A stretch of DNA of 43,581 bases from Sphingopyxis sp. UBA6723 (GTDB lineage Bacteria > Pseudomonadota > Alphaproteobacteria > Sphingomonadales > Sphingomonadaceae): NCBI RefSeq assembly GCF_002454115.1, contig NZ_DKIH01000004.1, positions 62,593-106,173 on the forward strand. Direction: 5' to 3'. A program made the position numbers and the translations under genes. Below, in pieces: positions 39,220-43,581 of this stretch (its first letter is position 1; every line of letters starts with the position of its first letter). The notes beneath the pieces were generated by a model. That model did no database searches, was not told where the DNA came from, and worked only from the letters and a program-made list of their open reading frames with translations.

Positions 39220-41646
39220 ATGCGCCGTTCGACTGCCGCCTTGCTCCATGCTTCGACCATCCTGCTCCTCGCCGTGGCCGCGCAGTCGAACGCCGCCGAA
39301 AAGGTCAGCATCTACCGCGACGATTTCGGGGTGCCGCACGTGCAGGCGGAGACATCAGACGCGGTGATGTTCGGCGCCGGCTATGCGATCGCGTCCGATC
39401 GCCTCGCCGCGATGGAGCTAGCGCGGCACAACACGCAGGGCCGCCGCGCCGAACTATTGGGTGCATCGGCGCTCGAAGGCGACAAGATGATGCGCGGCCG
39501 CAAGCTGTCCGACGCGGTGCTGATGCAGCGCTACAAGGCGCTGGCGCCCGAGCATCGCCAGATGATCCAGGCGATGGTCGACGGGATCAACAAGCGCATC
39601 GACGAAGTGAATGCCGACCCCGCGCGGCTGACCCCGCTCGAATTCATTCGCTGGGGGATCAGGCCGACACGTTGGAGCCTCACCGAATATCTCGCGCTGA
39701 TCAGTGCCGCGCCGCTCGGCCGCGAAAGCTATGAGATCCAGAACCTCAAGTTCCTGAAAGAGATGACCGCGCGCTACGGACAGGAAAAGGCGTGGCAGAT
39801 CTTCAACGACGTCGTGCCGATTTCCGATCCTGATTCCCCAACCACGATCCCTCCGGGCGACGACCTCGCCCCCGCCCGCCCCACACCGACGCCGGTGCTC
39901 GCGCCGGTCCAGCTGCCGTCCGGCGGCGTCGCGGCGGCGGCCGCGCAGGGGACGCCCCTCCAGCCGGTGAAAGGCGCGAGCCGCTGCATGGTCGTCGGCC
40001 CCGAAAAGTCCGCAAGCGGCAAGGTGTTGATGCTCGAAGCGACCGCCGACGGCCCCGAAATCCACCTCCACGGCGGCGGTTTCGACAATGCCGGGTTCGG
40101 CTCGACTGGCTGGGGCGTGCCGACAATGGGGCGCGGAGCACAGCACGGCTGGTTGCTCGTATCCGGCAGCAGCGAAGCCGGAACCGTGTTTGCCGAAAAA
40201 CTCAACCCGAAGAACCGGTACGAGTATTGGCACAAGGGCGCATGGAAACGCATGGAGCACCGCACCGAGACCTTCAAGGTCAAGGACGGCGCAACCGTGA
40301 CGCACGACCTCGCGTGGACGATCCACGGCCCGGTAATCGCCTGGGACGCCGAAAACGGCACCGCTTATGCGCAGCAGATGGGCGTGCATGGGCGCGAGCT
40401 CGACACATGGGTCGCCTTTGCCGAGATGGGCCGCGCCAAGAGCCTCGCCGAGTTCCGCGAAAAGGGGGTCGACCGGCTCGGGTGGAACCTTGGCGCCTGT
40501 TACGGCGGCGAGGACGGTACGATCGCCTATTTCGAGGCCGGAGCGCTCCCGAAGAAGGCGGCCGGGGTCGATCCGCGGTTGCCGACCCCGGGCACCGGCG
40601 AGTATGACTGGACGGGCTTTCTGACGCGCGATGAAAAGCCGAACATGATCAACCCGCGGCAAGGCTATCTCTTTTCCTGGAACAGCAAGGCGACGGCCTG
40701 GTCGCAGGAAGGAGACAATGCGCGGATCGGTGCGACCTTCCGGACCTGGCTCGGCGACCGGCTCGCGAAGGAGGGCCAGTCGCTGACCTTGCTCGACATG
40801 CGCGAGTTCAACGGCAAGATTTTCAACGCGCTCGGCGCGGTCGATCGCAACCAGGCCGCCCCCGACTTTTTCGCCCCCTATCTGCGCCAGGCGATCGAGA
40901 CGAGCGACGATCCCGAGGTGAAGCGCGCGGCCGACTATATGCTCGGCTTCAACGGGCTCTATCAGGACCGCGACGGCGACCATAAATATGACGATCCAGG
41001 CCTCACGCTCTATCGCGCTTGGCTGCAGGTCGCGCCGCGCGTCGTATTTGGCGACGATATGGGCGACTGGTGGAAGAAGATCGATGAGGGACGATACCTG
41101 ACCTATCAATCGAGCCTGCTGCTGCGCGCCTTTCAGGGCGACAAAGCGGGATTGCCGCTGGGCATCGACTATTTCAACGGGCGCGACCGCACCGAGGTTC
41201 TGATTGAATCGATCAAAGCAACGCTTGCCGAGATCAAACCGCGCTTCCCCGGCAAAGATATGGCAGAATGGAAGCAGCCGATCTTTTGGAAATACTTCGA
41301 TGCGTCGCTTGAAACGCCCGAACGGCCGCAGATGGCCGAGGATGCCCCCGAAAAGCGCCTGTCCGCGGTCCTGCGCCTCGGGCCAACGATGGCGCCGCAC
41401 AATGGCGGCGAAAGCTGGGTCGGGTTGATGGAAATCGGCGCCGACCGGCGTGCGCTCTATTCAGTCGTCGATGCGGGCGGGCAGAATCTGTTCATCGGTC
41501 CCGACGGCAAGGGCAACCCGCACCTCACCGACCAAACCATGATGCACGAGACCAACGAGCTCAAAAAGATCGAACTGTCGCCAGACAGGATACGCGAAAC
41601 GGCGCGGTCGACGACGACGCTCGAATATCGGCCGCAGGCCCGTTAG
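39220..41646 (+). CDS. exported penicillin-acylase-family (S45) N-terminal nucleophile amidase
   Basis: The 808-residue protein has a signal peptide (LHASTILLLAVAAQSNAAE) and the S45 layout. The alpha chain contains DDFGVPHVQAETSDAVMFGAGYA and LAAMELARHNTQGRRAELLG. A Pro/Ala-rich spacer lies around residues 215-250. The beta chain starts at Ser254 (KGA-SRCMVVG), which would be exposed by autocleavage and act as N-terminal nucleophile. TIHGPVIAWD and GGESWVGLMEIG are as in the family. The usual S-N at the beta start is S-R here. Substrates in the family are penicillins, cephalosporins, acyl-homoserine lactones and other N-acyl amides. The start is the ATG at 39220 behind GGGGAGA. Confidence 0.87.
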   Translation: MRRSTAALLHASTILLLAVAAQSNAAEKVSIYRDDFGVPHVQAETSDAVMFGAGYAIASDRLAAMELARHNTQGRRAELLGASALEGDKMMRGRKLSDAVLMQRYKALAPEHRQMIQAMVDGINKRIDEVNADPARLTPLEFIRWGIRPTRWSLTEYLALISAAPLGRESYEIQNLKFLKEMTARYGQEKAWQIFNDVVPISDPDSPTTIPPGDDLAPARPTPTPVLAPVQLPSGGVAAAAAQGTPLQPVKGASRCMVVGPEKSASGKVLMLEATADGPEIHLHGGGFDNAGFGSTGWGVPTMGRGAQHGWLLVSGSSEAGTVFAEKLNPKNRYEYWHKGAWKRMEHRTETFKVKDGATVTHDLAWTIHGPVIAWDAENGTAYAQQMGVHGRELDTWVAFAEMGRAKSLAEFREKGVDRLGWNLGACYGGEDGTIAYFEAGALPKKAAGVDPRLPTPGTGEYDWTGFLTRDEKPNMINPRQGYLFSWNSKATAWSQEGDNARIGATFRTWLGDRLAKEGQSLTLLDMREFNGKIFNALGAVDRNQAAPDFFAPYLRQAIETSDDPEVKRAADYMLGFNGLYQDRDGDHKYDDPGLTLYRAWLQVAPRVVFGDDMGDWWKKIDEGRYLTYQSSLLLRAFQGDKAGLPLGIDYFNGRDRTEVLIESIKATLAEIKPRFPGKDMAEWKQPIFWKYFDASLETPERPQMAEDAPEKRLSAVLRLGPTMAPHNGGESWVGLMEIGADRRALYSVVDAGGQNLFIGPDGKGNPHLTDQTMMHETNELKKIELSPDRIRETARSTTTLEYRPQAR

Positions 41647-41659
41647 CGCGGCAGCCGCG

Positions 41660-42439
41660 ATGATCGAGCACTCCCGACCGGCGGCGTTGCCGATCCAGCG
41701 ACGGGCGATGCTCGGGATGATCGCCGCTCTGCCGATTTCCGCATGCGCGCCTCAGCCGCGTGCGCCGGGCGAACTGTGGGTCGGTTCGTCGCCGACCGGC
41801 GTTCCGTTCAGCTATGTCGATCCTGCGACCAACGAACTGACGGGCGCGATGATCGATATCGCGCAGATCGTTTTGCGCGAACTGGGGATGAATGGCGACT
41901 ATCGCGCCGCGCCCTTTGCCGCGCTCATCCCGTCGCTGACGACGGGGCGGATCGACATGATCGCGGCGGCGATGCAGCGCACCCCCGAACGCGCCGAAAT
42001 CGTCGATTTCAGCGCACCGGTCTTTTCCTATGGCGGCGGACTTGTCGTTCGGAAGGCGGACCGCGGTTCCTATCCGGCGCTGGCTGCGGTGCGCGAGATG
42101 CGGGTGGGCGCGCAGGTCGGAACGCGCTTCGTCGATCAGCTGCACGCCGCTGGTGTCACGCGCGTCAAAAGCTATGACGGGCTGGGCGAAATCGTTCGCG
42201 ACCTCGCCAACGGCCGGATCGACGCCGGCTATGGCGACGAACCGATCCTGCGCTACCAGCTTCGGGTTGGCCCAAAGCGGCCCGTCCGCATGGCCAGCGA
42301 GTTCACGCCGCCGGTCGAGGAGGATCTTTGCCTGATTGTCGCCAAGGGCGATCGGCTGCTTCCGCGCCTCAACGCCGCGATTCTGCGCCTGAAGGCAGCA
42401 GAAATACCCGCGATTCTGCAACATTGGGAGCTTGGCTGA
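41660..42439 (+). CDS. amino acid ABC transporter substrate-binding lipoprotein
   Basis: The 259-residue protein is a family 3 (polar amino acid) binding protein with a lipoprotein signal: MIEHSRPAAL...LPISAC with acylated Cys29. The mature part starts ELWVGSSPTGVPFSYVDPAT and contains GAMIDIAQIVLRELG, LIPSLTTGRIDMIAAAMQRT (the ligand-binding region) and IVRDLANGRIDAGYGDEPI. It gathers an amino acid or small amide in the periplasm for the downstream permease. It starts 13 bases after the acylase stop and overlaps the permease by 1 base (TGATG), so it probably collects the amino acid released by the acylase. Confidence 0.87.
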   Translation: MIEHSRPAALPIQRRAMLGMIAALPISACAPQPRAPGELWVGSSPTGVPFSYVDPATNELTGAMIDIAQIVLRELGMNGDYRAAPFAALIPSLTTGRIDMIAAAMQRTPERAEIVDFSAPVFSYGGGLVVRKADRGSYPALAAVREMRVGAQVGTRFVDQLHAAGVTRVKSYDGLGEIVRDLANGRIDAGYGDEPILRYQLRVGPKRPVRMASEFTPPVEEDLCLIVAKGDRLLPRLNAAILRLKAAEIPAILQHWELG

Positions 42440-43092
42440 TGCAGGAATTTCTAGCGGACGCCGTGCTGTTCCTGCCGGTCCTGATCCGCGGCCTGGGCAT
42501 CACCCTCCTCCTCACCGGCGCCGCACTGATCGTCAGCATCGCGCTCGGTCTCGTGTGGGTGCTGATGGGCTATTCGCGCTTTGCCCCGCTGCGCTGGATC
42601 AGCGGCACGATCATCAATGTCATCCGCGGTATCCCGATCATCGTCCAACTCTTCTGCATCTATTTCGTCCTGCCCGAATGGGGCATCGATCTGCCGCCCT
42701 TTGCAGCGGGCGTGCTCGGCCTCGGCCTCGCCTATTCGGTGTATCAGGCCGAAAATTTCCGCGGCGGGTTGTCATCGGTCGACAAAGATCTGATCGAAGC
42801 GGGCACGATGCTGGGCATGACCTGGCCGGTGCTGATGCGCCGCGTCGTGCTGCCGCTCGGCATCCCCGCCGCGCTGCCATCGCTCGGCAACACGACGATC
42901 ATGCTGCTGAAAGATTCGTCGATCGCCTCGACAATCACCATCGCCGAACTCACCCGCGCGGGGCAATTGCTCGCGATCTCAACCTTCAAGAACGGCACCG
43001 TCTATCTGCTGATCGCCCTTCTCTATCTTGCCGCCAGCCTGCCGATGGCGGCGGGCGTGCGCGCGCTCGAACGCCGGTTCGCGCCCAAATGA
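42439..43092 (+). CDS. amino acid ABC transporter permease (HisM/GlnP family)
   Basis: The 217-residue membrane protein has about 5 transmembrane helices and the permease EAA-type loop (LIEAGTMLGMTWPVLMRRVVLPLGIPAALPSLGN). This is the signature of polar amino acid uptake permeases. The start is the ATG at 42439, overlapping the binding-protein stop by one base. A longer open frame upstream to 42328 would lie inside the binding-protein gene and is rejected. The ATPase gene overlaps its end by 4 bases (ATGA). Confidence 0.9.
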   Translation: MQEFLADAVLFLPVLIRGLGITLLLTGAALIVSIALGLVWVLMGYSRFAPLRWISGTIINVIRGIPIIVQLFCIYFVLPEWGIDLPPFAAGVLGLGLAYSVYQAENFRGGLSSVDKDLIEAGTMLGMTWPVLMRRVVLPLGIPAALPSLGNTTIMLLKDSSIASTITIAELTRAGQLLAISTFKNGTVYLLIALLYLAASLPMAAGVRALERRFAPK

Positions 43093-43581
43093 TCAGGCTG
43101 CGCGGCGTCCGCAAATCTTTTGGCACGCGCGAAGTCTTGCGCGACGTGAGCTTCGACGTCGCGGCGGGCGAGGTCACGTGTCTGATCGGTCCCTCGGGGT
43201 CAGGCAAGTCGACCATCCTCCGTTGCATCAACGGGCTCGAAGCTCATGATGCGGGGACGATCGAGGTCGACGGCGTACCAGTGACGCCGCACTCGCTGCC
43301 GCAGGTCCGCGCGGCGGTGAGCATGGTGTTCCAGCGCTTCAATCTGTTCCCGCATCGCACCGCACTCCAGAATATCGTCGAAGGTCCGGTCCATGTGCTC
43401 GGCCAGCCAATCGCCGAAGCGACCGCACGCGCGATGGCGCTGCTCGAAAAGGTCGGCATGGTGTCACACGCCAACGCCTTCCCGCGTCAATTGTCGGGCG
43501 GCCAGCAACAGCGCGTCGGCATCGCGCGGGCGCTGGCGATGGAGCCGCGCGCAATCCTGCTCGACGAGCCAACCTCGGCGC
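43089..43581 (+). CDS. amino acid ABC transporter ATP-binding protein (partial, runs off the window)
   Basis: The first 164 residues of a GlnQ/HisP-type ATPase are present. Walker A (GPSGSGKSTILR), the Q-loop region MVFQRFNLFPHRTALQNI, the signature LSGGQQQR and Walker B (AILLDEPTSA) are all intact. It powers the permease for uptake of a polar amino acid. The start ATG overlaps the permease stop (ATGA). The remaining roughly 80 residues, with the H-loop, lie beyond 43581. Confidence 0.92.
   Translation, partial: MIRLRGVRKSFGTREVLRDVSFDVAAGEVTCLIGPSGSGKSTILRCINGLEAHDAGTIEVDGVPVTPHSLPQVRAAVSMVFQRFNLFPHRTALQNIVEGPVHVLGQPIAEATARAMALLEKVGMVSHANAFPRQLSGGQQQRVGIARALAMEPRAILLDEPTSA

Noticed and set aside
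39454..41400. 648-codon open frame on the minus strand
   Set aside because: Antisense to the S45 acylase. No domain is seen.
1..43581. CRISPR array, prophage, intact tRNA, rRNA or insertion sequence
   Set aside because: No regularly spaced repeats, phage structural genes, transposase, integrase or complete tRNA/rRNA were seen on either strand.

Overview
The window looks like a chromosomal segment of a high-GC alphaproteobacterium of the Sphingomonadales, most likely Sphingopyxis or a close relative. This rests on the compact sulfate-assimilation operon with DUF2849 and DUF934 partners, a UPF0262 gene, large TonB-dependent receptors beside glycosidases and acylases, and several short GC-rich palindromes of the kind found between genes in sphingomonads. 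The assignment is inferred from gene content, not from a marker gene.

Layout. (1) 1-5141: a nitronate monooxygenase-like flavoprotein, a GT4 glycosyltransferase overlapping an alpha/beta hydrolase, and divergently a succinylglutamate-semialdehyde dehydrogenase (astD). (2) 5255-9249: sulfate assimilation and siroheme operon (SUMT, DUF2849, sulfite reductase, DUF934, cysH). The 5' end of cysH contains a double palindrome. (3) 9254-9634: a GIY-YIG gene enclosed by nearly identical inverted palindromes. (4) 9659-16479: housekeeping and small genes: dnaB, UPF0262, a GH25-like protein, cdd, an enoyl-CoA hydratase behind a perfect 8+8 operator, an HD-domain protein, two exported proteins and an Rrf2 regulator. 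(5) 16480-17133: no credible gene. It holds a terminator, a tRNA-3'-end-like scar and AT-rich DNA, next to a broken glucokinase.

(6) 17134-27939: a beta-glucan utilisation locus. GH3 glucohydrolase, TonB-dependent receptor, two MFS sugar transporters and the glucokinase remnant run leftward. A LacI regulator runs rightward, with tandem operators between. A GH6 cellulase-type enzyme lies next to it. The expected flow is GH6 cleavage, receptor uptake, GH3 release of glucose, MFS import and phosphorylation, but this copy of the kinase is dead.

(7) 28188-32991: a tightly overlapping four-gene operon, leuC-like, leuD-like, fluoroacetate-dehalogenase-like hydrolase and AraC regulator, with a divergent LysR gene. 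Altered residues in the aconitase-fold subunits and in the hydrolase's fluoride pocket suggest an acid-catabolism pathway other than leucine synthesis or defluorination. (8) 33171-43581: a second TonB-dependent receptor, a strong hairpin, then an AbgT-family transporter, an M20 amidohydrolase, a penicillin-acylase-family (S45) exported enzyme and a polar amino acid ABC transporter whose ATPase runs off the window. This reads as a module that captures, deacylates and imports N-acylated amino acids or small amides.

The most notable points are the palindrome-flanked GIY-YIG unit, the palindrome translated inside cysH, two genes whose only plausible start codon is ATT, the non-canonical leuCD operon and the acyl-amide module.
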